Below are positions 47,758 to 60,275 of a DNA stretch of 64,000 nucleotides, piece by piece. Under the pieces are notes generated by a model that had not been told where the DNA came from, made no database searches, and saw nothing but the letters and a program-made list of their open reading frames with translations. Source of the DNA: Membranipora membranacea (Eukaryota > Bryozoa > Gymnolaemata > Cheilostomatida > Membraniporidae); the NCBI GenBank assembly GCA_914767715.1, contig OU612069.1:13017387-13081386 (forward strand), read 5' to 3'. The translations under genes were made by a program, and so were the position numbers. Position 1 is the first letter of the stretch, and each line of letters opens with the position of its first letter.

Positions 47758-49884
47758 GTCGGTATAGCAATCATCATAACATATCATCTCACAGAGTGGT
47801 ACTTTATTGTCAGTCGAGGAGAGACAGACGTGGAACTATAAAAGTAGTTTTGTGTCAGTGTAACAGAATTATCAATATTTTCCCTGTCAGTGCTTTACAG
47901 GTTCTACTTATGTGGGCGACCCACTTCATCCTAGGAAAAGTAAGTTTAAACTGTATGGAATTATAGCCCTGTAAAAGCGAGCCTGTTCTCAATCAAGGAG
48001 CTGTTTCATAGTGGCATCCCATAGTTCCAGATGCAGCAAACAAATTTGTGTCTTCACTTGATTGCTTCCCTTACAAACAGAATCCTTGTAAACTATATTT
48101 CTTTTAGCATGAGGAATATGGTAGACGAATAATAATCTACTAGTTAGCAAACAGATCAATAGCAACAGGTCTGCAGAATCCCAGCACACAAAGTTGAATC
48201 CTTATCTAATCACCAATACTAGCTGGGAAAAGCAGCCATACCCCTTACTCTGATCGGTTGGTAAACGTGCTTTTCATGTTTCGTCTGCCTCACAACATAT
48301 TATCTTACAATATGTGTTACTACAGTGAATGAAGAATAATACATTATGGTATTGACATTTTTTCTAAATATTTAATTTTATTTAATTAATTTAATTTGAA
48401 TTTATTTAATTCCATTCCTTCTTTTATTCACAAGACCTCATTTTCGTGTTACATTGATCGGTGATAATTATATTTAAGTATACATATATAAATATCATCT
48501 TGATTTGCTTTTCTAGAAGTTTTACCCAAATTGTGCTTTTAGTTGAGAGAGCAAGCTAAGAGCCATCTAGATATTGAAACGGCCCTTCGGGCTTGCCTGC
48601 TGGGCATCTCAATTATTGTAAAGGTCATCTTCGTTCTTGTTACAGGTTTTGAGGAGAAAGTAAATGGTGATGGGTTCAATATCTACTTGTGCCTGTATAT
48701 TATGATGAGACATCCAAGTCATCACTCTAAAAACTAACATCTTTGGGTAAGAAGCTTGTCTCCTTGGTGAGAGCATGTGGCATGCATATTTAACTAGTTT
48801 AATGCAAAAACCCTGCTGGTCCGATGGTTGTAACAAAGATCACGGCTGGTGCGGCAACTCTTAATAAATTTGCTCACCCCCCCCCCGTGTTCTGTCATAT
48901 ACTTTGCATTAGTCGATCTTTTGTTAGATGACAGCTACTAGCAACATCATCCAACTAAACTTACAAGGTGAAGGGGGAGAAATTAAATGACTGAGACTGA
49001 AGTATGATGTATTTATGATGAATTTATACTTCACATCGCAATGATTTGTGTAACAAAGTTTCTCTGTTGATCAATGATATGGCTTTTGAAACAACTATTG
49101 TTTGTTTGAACTTGTTTTCTACCTGTTGATTTCATATTAAAGATTTTTAACACCACTTTTTCTTATGTGAGAAAGTTTTAATATAACCACGTTCACCGAA
49201 GCTGAGAGGAGACAAAATGATCAAGCTTATACTTGACTGATGCAATTTATTGTAGATAAAGTTGGCTTTCATTCTCTATTTCAGGTGAGTCAATATAGAT
49301 TCTTTGAAGAATTAATGGATGCTTCAACAAAGATCAGCTCTGTATTTCTGGCTGTGTTATAATTCTGGAGGTAATTGCATTGTTTGGTGTCAGAATAGAG
49401 TTTCACCTGGAAACTGATTTTGCTATCAGCAAGATATTTTTCTATAAGCATTGACCAAAAAGTGAACTAACATATTAACCATCGTCATACCCACGACTAT
49501 GGACTAAGGTCAGGTGAATTGAGAGTGACTTTTGAGACAGGGATTATAGAGTGCCATTCATTATTCACATCTTGTACCTAATAAGCCAAGACAAACAATC
49601 ATAGATCGTGATAATCCCGATCAGTTATGTTAGATAGCTCCTTGGTCTTATGACGAAATGTAGCAATGAACTAACAATATAGGATCACATAAATTCGATC
49701 AAAAATAACATGTCAAAATCAATGATAGAAGAAACATAGCCTTCGTTCTCGTGCCTGGACCTCTCATTTTCATTGCAATTTACAACGGTCGCACCGAGTT
49801 ATTAAGAATTATCAGCAATAGTGTCTCTGTCACAAGGACATAACACCAAAATCAAAGTGTTCACCTCAAAACTCCAGGATTTCA

Positions 49885-50400
49885 ATTGATGAACCTCCTG
49901 GAATTTTCAGATTACATGTTATACATTGTGGGAGTGTTGTTTACATGCTCTGTTAGCGAGATAATAATATGAGATGATTTGAATCTGCGATTCAATTATT
50001 TATTTGCATTCCTCTCTTCGATTCGATCCTTCTGTTCGATTCGAGTTTTCTCCTCCATTTGATTCTTCAATTCAATTCTTCGATTGATATCAGTAAAGTA
50101 TTAGGGCTTACAAGTCATTTTTTGATCTGTCTGTCTGTGAGCTGAATTTCCTGGAATTTTCAGATTACATGTTATGCATTGTTGGAGTGTTGTATACATG
50201 CCTTGTTAGCAAGATAGTATTATAAGATAATCTTGAATCTTTGATTCCATTCTACGATTCAGTTCATCATTTCGATGCGGTTCTTAGATTCTTCTCTTCC
50301 ATTTGATTCTTCGATTCGATTAAGTATTAGGGCTAACCAGTCATTTTTTAATCTGTCTCTACATGAGTAGTTCATTTAGATTCCTATTAAAATTCCTAAA
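49885..50400. repeat. Diverged tandem duplication of about 270 bp with GATTCG-rich tracts
   Basis: The block starting CCTGGAATTTTCAGATTACA (about 49898) recurs at about 50151, and both continue through TGTTAGCRAGATA, GATTCG-type repeats and ATTAGGGCT..CAGTCATTTTT. The copies have diverged by substitutions and small indels. Confidence 0.8.
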
Positions 50401-51053
50401 GTCATAAGTTTTCCATTAAGTTGATATTTCTGTACTTATACTTAATAATTTTAGTGTAATATTTTTAATAATTTTAATAATTTTAGTGAGTGTAATAATT
50501 TAAGTGATAATTCTAATAAAATTAATATATTCTAATAATTTTGGTGGTCTAATATCTAAATTAAGTAATAATGTTGATAATTTGATAATGATATAATTTT
50601 AGTGAGTGTGATAAAGCATATCTTATAGAAGACGAAAAATTCAAATATCCACCTCTACACCTACGGTCACACATAACAAGGGGGTCTTTCAATTAGAATG
50701 ATCAATGCTTATACTCATATATTTAATGTAATAACAAATAAAAACAAAAATATAATACTGAATAACAGAATATAAAGATGAACACAATGTATGTATTGAT
50801 ATAGCTGTGCTGGCAGAGTAGGGTTACAGAAGAAACTATAGTCATTCCAGTCAGAGTTGAGTCACCATGCCGGAGATACACTTCTGTGCCCAACATTGCA
50901 TGGTCTTCTCAATCATCCGCTAAGTTGATCAAAAATATCAAAATAAATATATCATTAGTGTCACAAAGTTATTTGAGTGCCCAATTTTACACGATGACTG
51001 ATCACGCTCAGACGGAAGTGTTTGATCCTTGTATTGCACACCCTGTTCACTGT

Positions 51054-51180
51054 GAAATCATAATGCAGAGAATGAGAACTACCTTTCCTTATGTCCGGCA
51101 CTTTTTACACAATCAGTTTTTTACCAGGCGAATCTGACATGACTTTATCATAAGTGACTGTCTGACTATTACATGCATTC
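51054..51180. mobile_element. MITE family A copy 3, partial
   Basis: Matches the inner and right parts of 2541-2748: AATCATAATGCAGAGAATGA, GGCACTTTTT, TTATCATAAGTGACTGTCTG and ACTATTACATGC. Left terminal repeat not clear. Confidence 0.65.
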
Positions 51181-51778
51181 ACCTGTAAAAAATACAATAT
51201 AAATGAATAATAAACATAAAATTTAATATACATGGTATTGTTTTCCATATGAGATTGTTTTCGGTGAGGTTATTTAAAAAAAAACAAAAAAAAAACATAT
51301 TTATGGCATGGTCTTACCTTTAAACTGCTAGGTTGATAAAAACAAAAATGACAAAATGATAAAAGTGCACAATTGTACATGCTGACTGATGAGGGAGAAA
51401 GAGAGAGAGAGAGAGGTAGCTGAGTCTACCAGATGATCCGCTGGTACCCCGGCCGGTTCTTCTCTGGCCCTTGTAAACCAAATAAACAGGGTCTACTAAT
51501 CAAGATCGAAGGGCAGCTATTGAACAAATTGCAGTTCAACAACTGTAGCACGCATAAAAAATAAATACATAAATAACTAACAAGAATGAATCTGAGACAA
51601 GTTGGATGTGTGTTTGCAGAAGGCACTTGGAAGGTACAAATATTTTACTTAGTGGTCAGATATAATCCACTGCTTGAGAATCTTAACCTAATCTTAATCT
51701 TAGTTAGTACTGGGTTGCATATGATTACCAGCAGCAGATGCACACTGACCTGACCTGACACTTGATCTGACACTAGAT

Positions 51779-52195
51779 CAGTGGCGTATATTAGCAATCA
51801 CGGACCACGGATATCGGTGAACCAAAATCTGTGATTACTGTGTGCAAGCCACGCTGAATAGCTCAGTGTGTAGAGCGTCTGCCTGGTAATCACTGATTTA
51901 TTATAATGTTATGGGTTATTTATTATATGTTATGGGCAGATTTTTTTTCAAATGGGTGCTTTATAACTGGAGCATTTTTACTTTTCCCAAGGGGGGTGTC
52001 TTATAAATGAGGAATTACTGTACATACAGAGTTTGACTTTTGGCCTTGAGCTCAACAAGCCAATCAAAAGCCCGGTGTATTGGCACACACACACCCTCCC
52101 CGCCACGCCTACGGCGTGTGGATCGGGCTGCACCCGATCATTATGCTCATCTCTAAAAAGTCAGTGAGTGAAATTTTTTAGAATATACGCCCCTG
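51779..52195. mobile_element. Non-autonomous hAT-type element 1 (417 bp)
   Basis: Terminal inverted repeats CAGTGGCGTATATT and AATATACGCCCCTG, flanked by a perfect 8-bp target duplication CACTAGAT (51771-51778 and 52196-52203). Inside are a tRNA-like head (ATAGCTCAGTGTGTAGAGCG, about 51858) and a GC-rich double hairpin at 52091-52139 (CACGCCTACGGCGTG, GATCGGGCTGCACCCGATC). No transposase. Confidence 0.92.
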
Positions 52196-53585
52196 CACTA
52201 GATAGGATATGGCAGCGCAACAGTAAGGGAAAAATGATTCAATACCAGTCCACCTAACGCAATACGCAATTTCCAATGTGCGTTAAAGTCATTAAAAAAG
52301 TCAGAATATGAATAAAATTATTGATAGTCGATCTAAACTAATTTGGCTTGAAGTTGTGTGCCCATATATATTTTATAGACAACTCTTTATGACAAAACTA
52401 ACTGCTTTGACTAAGACTATCCCACCCTCAGTGGACTGACTGTCCAAATTATTTTCATTTATAATCATTCTAACGTTAGTTACTACTAGCCTAAATTTGT
52501 GCTCCATAAATCTCCTCTCAAAAGTCACTCAAGATCACCCAATGACCACGACAAAGTTCTGACTGTCTATGGTAAATATTACTATGTCCCTTGTGATTTT
52601 TTTTATGTCATACCGTGACAACAATTTTCATGTAAGCTGAAAGTATTTTAGTACCATTTTTACCCAGAGCAGCCATTTCTTTTTTATTATCACATGGTAA
52701 TATCGGATCTGGTAATAAACTAAACGCCAGGTAAGTATATAGTCCTGTTTTGATAGTGTGCTGAATTTTCAGCTGTTGACTAAATAATGGCAGGGATGTT
52801 ATTATGTGACTAAAGCTCTGATGTATCCTCATTGTGCATTCTTAGTCATTAAGTCAGAGGTCTGAAATAACCCTATCTGCTTTTCAAAATGCATAAAGAA
52901 TCAACAAAAATATCTGTGGCACAATAGGCACAATCAGTAATTTTGTCGCTAGGTGAGCACTGCACTTTTTTTCTTACAAAGTCAGTTCTTTTTCATAAGT
53001 TTTATGTAAGAGTTGTGTCAAGAATATTTTGTGTGAAGATGACTATATACTACCTCGCACATCGGTAATTTACTCATGTACATTTTTTGATATTTTTTGT
53101 CTAATGTGAGAATTGAGCAAATAAATGTGGAACATGTAAGCGACCATACAAAACACGATTTGTATTCTGAAAATAAGGATGGAATAGGTATAATAGGTAT
53201 AGAGTTGGAATAAGTTAGTACGCACTGATCTTGCTGTTTACAAGAGTTTTGTATCATAGGCTTTAGCCAGGCACCTCGATACCAGCCTACTGCATTAATA
53301 TACCATCATCTTGAGTTGGTTTGATGGTGCTAATTCTTTATGGTAAGCATTGCAAATTATCCTTTATTATAGTTTGTTGAGATTTCCTACATAGCAGTCA
53401 CATACAGAAAACCTTCAGTGAAAATTGAGATACAGTTAGTGAGGAAACCTGAGTTCTTGACTTCATTGCGGATTTATAAATAATGAGAACATTTTTGATA
53501 AGTTTTGGATCATATTGGTTCAGCTGTTGATATTTAGCTAGATTTTTTAGATTTTGAGTTACCACATTATCTTCTCTACCATAAT

Positions 53586-54177
53586 CAGTGGTGGAAATGG
53601 GCCTATACGGGCCTATACGGTGTAAAGGAAGTTCACATCAATGCCTATACAGCTTCAATAAGTGTATAGGCACTTATAACCTATCACTGCTGTGCACTTT
53701 GTATGCTTGGATAAGTTTGTTTATGTTGTATTGTAGGGTTTGTTTACTTTTACTTTACTGTTTGCTTCAGCCCAAAGTCTCAATGCCATGGGCAGCACTA
53801 TCTACTAGCCTATTGCATCATTGAATTGCTGACTGCGGTATCTTTTTTCGGACTTTTTTCATTTGATAAAAGTTAGACTGAGTTTCCAATTATTTCATAT
53901 GATTAGCATTTTATTTTATTATGACTATTATTTTGCCTCCTCTCATTTCAGTCAAAACATGCCCTTAGATTCAGGCTCAAAAATTCAAAAATATACACCA
54001 GAAACACTGTAATTAGGGCACAAATATAAAAAATTGTGGGGAGAACCCCGCACCTCCCCCCTGTCATCGGGAGGGCGCTGCGCCCCTCCCGGACCCACCC
54101 CACAGCGGCCAGCTGCGCGTTGGATTTATCTCAATGTTTGGTGTATAGGCACTTATTTTTTCCCATTTCCACCACTG
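53586..54177. mobile_element. Non-autonomous hAT-type element 2 (592 bp)
   Basis: Inverted repeats CAGTGGTGGAAATGGG and CCCATTTCCACCACTG are perfect over 16 bp. The flanks ACCATAAT and ACCATGAT form an 8-bp target duplication with one mismatch. Subterminal GCCTATACG and GTATAGGC repeats lie inside both ends. A GC-rich hairpin (GGGAGGGCGCTGCGCCCCTC) is at 54069-54090. Confidence 0.92.
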
Positions 54178-56781
54178 ACCATGATAGGAGTTGATGAAGG
54201 TCCTATATGGGTTATTGTTTAACATTGCAATCCAATAAATAAAGGTCACAATTTAGTGTTATTGCAAAATAGAATTTATTTATAGCAGACTTTGGCAATT
54301 ATACTCATAATGTCACAGTCCCACAGTCTTGCGTCTTTTGGGCGGGAGCACGTATCAGATCTAGATCGGATTAAATTAAATCATGCATCGAAGTGCGTAA
54401 TTATCTATCATTATCATTATTATCTGTATCCCTGATTCCAGTTTTAGCTCAGAAACAAGAGACATCAACATGATCTTGAATCACTTGTTGCAATAATAAA
54501 TTACCATCATTAGCCGCAGACCAAGTATAGTTCAAAGACAGATGCATTCATTGATTTCTTGATTGCAGATAGTAAGAAGGGGTTCAAGTAGCTCATTATG
54601 GCAAATACTGTGTAACCAAGTGGTGTTAGATGACAAGTTTTGGAGCTACTGGTTAGGAAGGCGTGAGAACTTTCTATCTAGTTTGGCTGGGAGCTTCCCG
54701 ATATTTGAGCCATACTACCAGTGTGATAAAAAATCTCCCTTAGTTAACATGTAGCGGATATACTGCCAAAAGAGAGGTCTTGTCTATTTGACAGCTATAA
54801 TTCTAGAGAATCTCTGTCCCCCATGAATAAAGTATAATGCAATCTCACTGTTAAGTTTCTCAGATGCAGATGTGTACAGGTGATGTCATCTCTAAACAAC
54901 TCTAACTCAACTCATGTGAAAGTGATTTTGATGTTGTAGAAACCTGGCTCAAGTTTATTTTAGTGGTTTTAGTCTCTCATAGCTTGACATCAGTATTGAC
55001 AGTTTCCCCTATCATCGGTCCTGTAAACATTGCAAATTTCCTACCAATTTTTAGCTGTAGTTGAATTCAATAAGACAACTCTACTAGACAATTCCACAAG
55101 ACAATTCCACAAGACAACTCTAAATAGTGGTTCATGTCATGATGCCCATGCTTGATTCGGATTTTCTGTGAACCACTGCCAAAGTTTGTACACCAGAAAA
55201 TGTATGTATTAAATAAGTATTCCACCAGGATCATCAATTGCAGCGTTAATCACATCATTTTTAAGCCGGTTTTCTTAGATACAAATTGAAGCACAAGCAC
55301 TCAGGCCGATTAGATATACTCAAATAGATGAAGCTACTCATGAAGCATTGTCTGGGAAAAAACCTTTGAAGATTTCTCACTATGTCATTAGATAGTTCTG
55401 TATGATCCTTTCCTGGAATTGCTACTCAGCTTCTTTGAAATAGTCATGACCAAAATACACACAAACATCGCAAGAAAATGACTTATGTGTGGTGATACAC
55501 ACCCATATAATTGGGAGCTGCTGACATGTCGCTCAAGCCCATTTGTTTGTAATTTTGTAACCAAATTTAATCTAAATTGAATCACAATTTGGTGAACACC
55601 CAGTTTCAATGATTATCTCAATATCGAATTTCAACATAAATTGTTTAAAGCTGTAATGTATACCCCTACTGAAAAAATTAAAGTCATTTTAAAGTCAGAA
55701 AGTAGAACCTTAATCTGAAACCAGATACAAAACAATCATATGTCTCAGAATGAATTTTGTATGCCCAAAGCTACAGGAACTGGCCTTTACTTTTTGGAGG
55801 TAGTCATTGCTTTGGAATAGGGAGGTAGAATTGTTGGGTTAAAAATTTTGAACAGTTGATGAAAGAGAAAGCCATGGTTCTGGTCTCTCCTCATCAATTA
55901 AAAAAATTCCTTCGCATGTCTTCTGAAAAAGCTTCGTTTGACAATTTTAAGTCTCTGTATCACTTGGGTTTTAATTTGAATGAGAAGGAACTGAAATTAT
56001 TGACCAACAGAATCCAAGACCTTGACCTTACTGAAATGCTCCCGATTTCAGAAATCTCCTGACTTGATCCCACTCTGAGGAAGGGATTCTGACATTGATA
56101 TTTACTTCATCGAGATTAGAAGTTCAAAAAGTATAGAAAACTGCCTCATGGCTTTAGCTTCATTTGTATCCTTCTAATATGTTGGCCCTGATTGGTTGAG
56201 TGAGAGAGCCAATGCCAGGTCGAATGGAACTTTCACTTATGAGGTGGCCTTGAACTTTTTGTTGATTAACCATCTTAACTTCACTCTCCTATATAGACCA
56301 CTAACATAATATCATACAAGTTTTGGTTTCTAATTCGACCCAAATTACAAAGTTTTCTACTTAATGCAATATCATACATGTATAAAAAAATACTTTCTTA
56401 AAAGTATCATGACAACCTTGCATTGGCCGTCTCTCAAACAAATCAGAGAGCCAACATGTTGCCTTTCCTTCAGGTTGAAATATGTAACCTATGATGAATG
56501 TGATTTTGTGTGATTATCTTCATATATTATCTGAAACGCAAACCTTGCAAACAGCGCTAAAACACTATGGATGAATTAGAACGCATCATTTTGTTAAGTT
56601 TCAGCATTTACTGTAACTCAAATTGCTTCAATTATTTAAAATGATGACTTTGCCAAACATGCCACACAAAAAGCTCAGCAAATTATAGCAATTATTTGTT
56701 ATTATTTTGTTATTTGTTATTGATATTTGTTATTACTTTCAAGCTTTGTGAACACAAGCAATATGATACATAGACAATTGG

Positions 56782-56789
56782 TATATAAG
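56782..56789 (+). promoter_or_regulatory. TATA box of the Cys-rich/EGF/Thr-rich gene
   Basis: TATATAAG lies about 75 bp upstream of a donor (GAC|GTAAGT, exon end 56863). A matching acceptor at 57171 leads into the start-codon exon. The arrangement predicts a 5'-UTR exon of roughly 50 bp starting near 56815. Confidence 0.65.
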
Positions 56790-57204
56790 CTGATGCAGCA
56801 TGCAGAACCTTTAGATATCATCTGGGGTTGGACAAGAAGTGATCGATCCATTTGTTGCAAGACGTAAGTAGTTTGAACTTAGTATTGCAATTTTCATATG
56901 TTTCAGAGTTCCAGCTCTATAATGGTTCGGCATCAAGCTGCTTATTTGCTCACAAAACTAGGTATCATTGTAAAAAACCAATGACATCATAATTGGTGCA
57001 TTGGAATTGTTTCCTTGATATATAGTGTATCAGTATATAGCTTGAGTGTGGATACTTTTTCCCTGCATTTAACCTACCAGTAGAAGGGTAATTATCCAAA
57101 ATCTACTTTTTCTCAAAATGAGACAGTACGAATCAATGAACACAATTAAATCCTCATATTTTGTCTTGCAGTTATCTGCTGCCGTTTTACGCACTCTTAA
57201 AACT

Positions 57205-60151
57205 ATGGAGAGATTCGGAGCTACACTGCTCATTGTAAGTTTTCTCCCTGTATTGTTATCAAGTTAAACTTTAGTTTTCACATTGAAGCCTGAACAGCCG
57301 GATGACTTTCAGGCAGATAAATTTATATTTGTAGGTTTTCATTTAACATTAAATGCTACCATCAGTTATAATCATTTTTTATATTCAGGCAGCTTATTCT
57401 GCTGTAGATGATCAATTTTTTAATGGTGAAACAATTCAAAGGTCTTCTGAGGTCCGCTTTACTAGAGTATCAGTTGGAATTTGAGTTGACAGTACTGTAA
57501 AAGCCCATTTAATTGCCACTTTTATATTTTTATAGAAATGTATTTCTTCCACCACTATGAAAGCCAATCGCATAATCTATTGATTATTTGACCGAAGGCA
57601 CTGTGCACTGTCCATGCAATGCTTTATCAGTGCTAATAAACAATGATCCCTCTCCTTAATGTTATGATTAATTATGTTCATGTTTTGGAATTCATAAGAG
57701 CTTATGTTATGGCATTCTTTTAAGCTCTTAAAAATTTTCCAATGATGTCCCTCTTTTCTGATTCTTTTGATAACACATGAATTATCTTTGAATTTGGATT
57801 TTTCATTTCATGTAGATATTATGTCTGGTGGTCACAGCAGTGGCTCAGGAGCCTACACAGTGTAAGAAGCTGAATACACCCAACGTTCCCCCTAGAGGAG
57901 TTGTTGATCAGGCTGGTTATGGTGCGCCTTGCAGTAAGAACCCCTGCCAGGCTGGCATGTCATGCTGTATCAATGCAAGAAGAAAACTGGTTTGTGAAGG
58001 TATGCGTTTACCACTAATCTAGTTTATCATTTAAAATTTTGATTGGACTGTGGAAGACTTGTGATATAGAATTAAAAAATGCATCTACCTAGCTACTCCT
58101 TCTATCAACTAATTGTTCAATTTGTATGCCCAACATTGTTGCTGCTGAATCATAGATGAGTGACGATTGTCATAAAAAAGCATTGCACTTAGTAGAGAGG
58201 ATAATTCATTACCAAGTTGACAGACAATCAAACTAATCATAGACATACATTTATCTTCTACATGACATCCAAGGGTTTTGAAATTTTAAATTCTGTAAAG
58301 GAAACTGACAAATCTTACTTTATGCACTCAAATGAGGCCAACTGTAGCTTTTTTATTGATTATACTAAAAGCATAAACAAAGTGTTTATCAATCTTCAAA
58401 CATGGTATCAACAGCAAAAAACTATTGATGTTTCTTTTATCACAGACATCGATGAATGCGCAAGCCCCGAACTCAACAACTGTGAAAGTGAATGTAGCAA
58501 CAATAATGGTGGCTTTGTTTGTGGATGTGCGACAGGCTTCCAACTCGGAAGTGATGGGACCTCATGTCTTGGTAAGCGAATATATTTATTGCAACAAGTT
58601 TCCGCAGCGAGAGAATGTTCACCTTTACGTTTCAAACTATTGAACATGCCTCTGGCAAGGTGTTGCAAGGTTGCGGTTTTCTCCCCAAAATAAATTATTT
58701 GGGATGAATGCTGAATAAATAATTTAACGGGAGACTGTAGAGTATTTTAAGGTAAGATGAAGGAGGGAATTTTTGTGACATGACCTTTGTTAGTACTATT
58801 ATCGAACATAAAACTCATTTTTTAAGATATATTCAACATGATAAGTACAGTAATCACGCAGTGAAGAAAAATATTTTCCATGCAAGATTGAAGATAAAAC
58901 TTGCAGCGCTTATTATATTGTGTTAAAGGGCAACCAAGGTTTCAAACAACTTCTCATTGATGGCCATTGATTAATAGCAGATTGCACCTTCTGCATGGGG
59001 AAAAATACAAAATGTAATTTGAATGATTATTCAGCCAGAATTCTTGTGAAACATTTCTTCCATCAGGTACTCAAACTCAGCTAAAAGAGAATACCACATA
59101 GCAGTTTCCTGTTCCTGTTATTATTTAGCCTGTGTTCTATAATTTTTACAGCAAAGTGTTGGAACCTCCCCTAAACTGAAGTGTTACCCAGCTTAGAGTC
59201 AGCAACTACTTTGAGTTTTGCATCGCGTAATGCACAAAGCTGATGCTGCCCAACACATTATTTGCTACCCATTAATGCATTGGTGCGAAACCTTGGTTGC
59301 CCTTTAACATAAACAAAAATGATCCAATTTCACCAGATTTTGAGCAATTTGTTTGTAAACTTTCATGGTCACTGATTAAGCCCTGATTTAAAAATATGTT
59401 AAACGCTACCTGCAACTGAAGAAGTCTTTGTACAACTGGGAAAGAAACAAGGGTTTTCTATCACAATCAAATCTTATGCTATGTTTTATACCCGTATCCT
59501 GCACGTGATGGAAATATGGCACAGTGTAATGACCCAATGCATAACGTTATGTCTTATGCAAATCATAGTTTTATAACAGAAGTGTTGACATTTCAGTCAT
59601 CGGGAAGATCTGTCTATATGATAGTTGTGGGGATGAAGCAGTAGAGTTTTCATGATTTGATTTTTATTCTAGGACCAAAAACAACCACAACTGAACCTAC
59701 AACAACTGTACCAACAACTGAACCTACAACAACTGTAACAACAACAACTGAACCTACAACGACTAAACCTACAACAACTGAACCTACAACAACTCCAACA
59801 ACAACAGCAACAACAACAACTCAAACGCAAACAACTCAAGGTATAATCCTTTAATAATATCCATTCTAGAAACAAATGATTATGGAAGATCATTTGCCCG
59901 ACAATTAAGATGAGTTATTCAACATGTTAGCGTACTGCTGGAACAGCATTTCTTAATGGTCTTAATGGTCTTAATGGTCTTAATGGTCTTAATGGTCTAT
60001 ATGATAGTTGTGGGGATAAAGCAGTAGAGTTTTCATGATTTGATTTTTATTCTAGGACCAAAAACAACCACAGCTGAACCTACAACAACTGAACCTACAA
60101 CAACTCCAACAACAACAGCAACGACAACAACTCAAACGCAAACAACTCAAG
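57205..60151 (+). CDS. Secreted Cys-rich / calcium-binding EGF / Thr-rich protein, 3' end not found
   Basis: Coding exons: 57205-57234, 57816-57999, 58446-58571, 59673-59840 and 60056-60151, all in frame, the later introns phase 1. The protein begins with a signal peptide (MERFGATLLIILCLVVTAVA, cleavage likely near AQ/EP). A six-cysteine segment follows (YGAPCSKNPCQAGMSCC). Next is a calcium-binding EGF domain with the DIDEC start and CGCATGFQL. Then come two Thr-rich exons of TTTEPTTT-type repeats, expected to be heavily O-glycosylated, as in a mucin stalk. The second Thr-rich exon is a shortened duplicate of the first. After 60151 no further convincing exon is seen. Reading through the last donor gives GIIL then stop, so a retained intron would end the protein there. 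The start exon is preceded by a spliced 5' UTR and a TATA box. Role unknown; likely extracellular matrix or cell-surface mucin-like. Confidence 0.78.
58923..59307. mobile_element. TTAA-flanked MITE (385 bp, piggyBac type)
   Basis: TTAAAGGGCAACCAAGGTTT at the left is mirrored by AAACCTTGGTTGCCCTTTAA at the right. TTAA at each outer edge is the piggyBac target duplication. The interior has no coding frame. It sits in the intron before the first Thr-rich exon. Confidence 0.88.
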
Positions 60152-60275
60152 GTATAATCCTTTAATAATATCCATTCTAGAAACAAATGATTATGGAAGA
60201 TCATTTGCCCGTCAATTAAGATGAGTCATTCATTATTTTAGCGTACTGCTGGAACAGCATTTCTTAATGCATCAT
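59613..60275. repeat. Tandem duplication of the Thr-rich exon with a 9-bp satellite at the junction
   Basis: Copy 1 starts at 59613 (TCTATATGATAGTTGTGGGG) and copy 2 at 59996. Flanking intron sequence is nearly identical (GTATAATCCTTTAATAATAT after each exon). The copies meet at five tandem TCTTAATGG units (59951-59995); after copy 2 the same spot has a single unit. Exon 2 lacks 72 nt (24 codons) of the Thr repeats present in exon 1, so both keep the same phase. Confidence 0.92.

Larger units (their letters stand above)
44235..56770. other. Gene-poor, repeat-rich interval
   Basis: No exon with a recognisable domain was found in 12.5 kb on either strand. The interval holds a fold-back at 47721, dispersed repeats at 46430 (partial SINE head), 47455 and 51054 (MITE family A copy 3), a 260-bp tandem duplication at 49885-50400, an AT minisatellite near 50440-50640, a GA run near 51399-51414 and two hAT-type elements (51779 and 53586). 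A 68-codon plus-strand frame at 55856-56062 is Lys/Leu-rich and unrecognised. Confidence 0.6.

Noticed and set aside
49885-50400. CRISPR-like array of GATTCG repeats
   Set aside because: Eukaryotic DNA, irregular repeats without uniform spacers; it is a degenerate tandem duplication.
59669-59893. Minus-strand Cys/Ser-rich frame
   Set aside because: Antisense of the Thr-rich repeat exon (ACA/ACT repeats read backwards give Cys/Ser/Arg); it looks like a Cys-rich peptide only because of the repeat.
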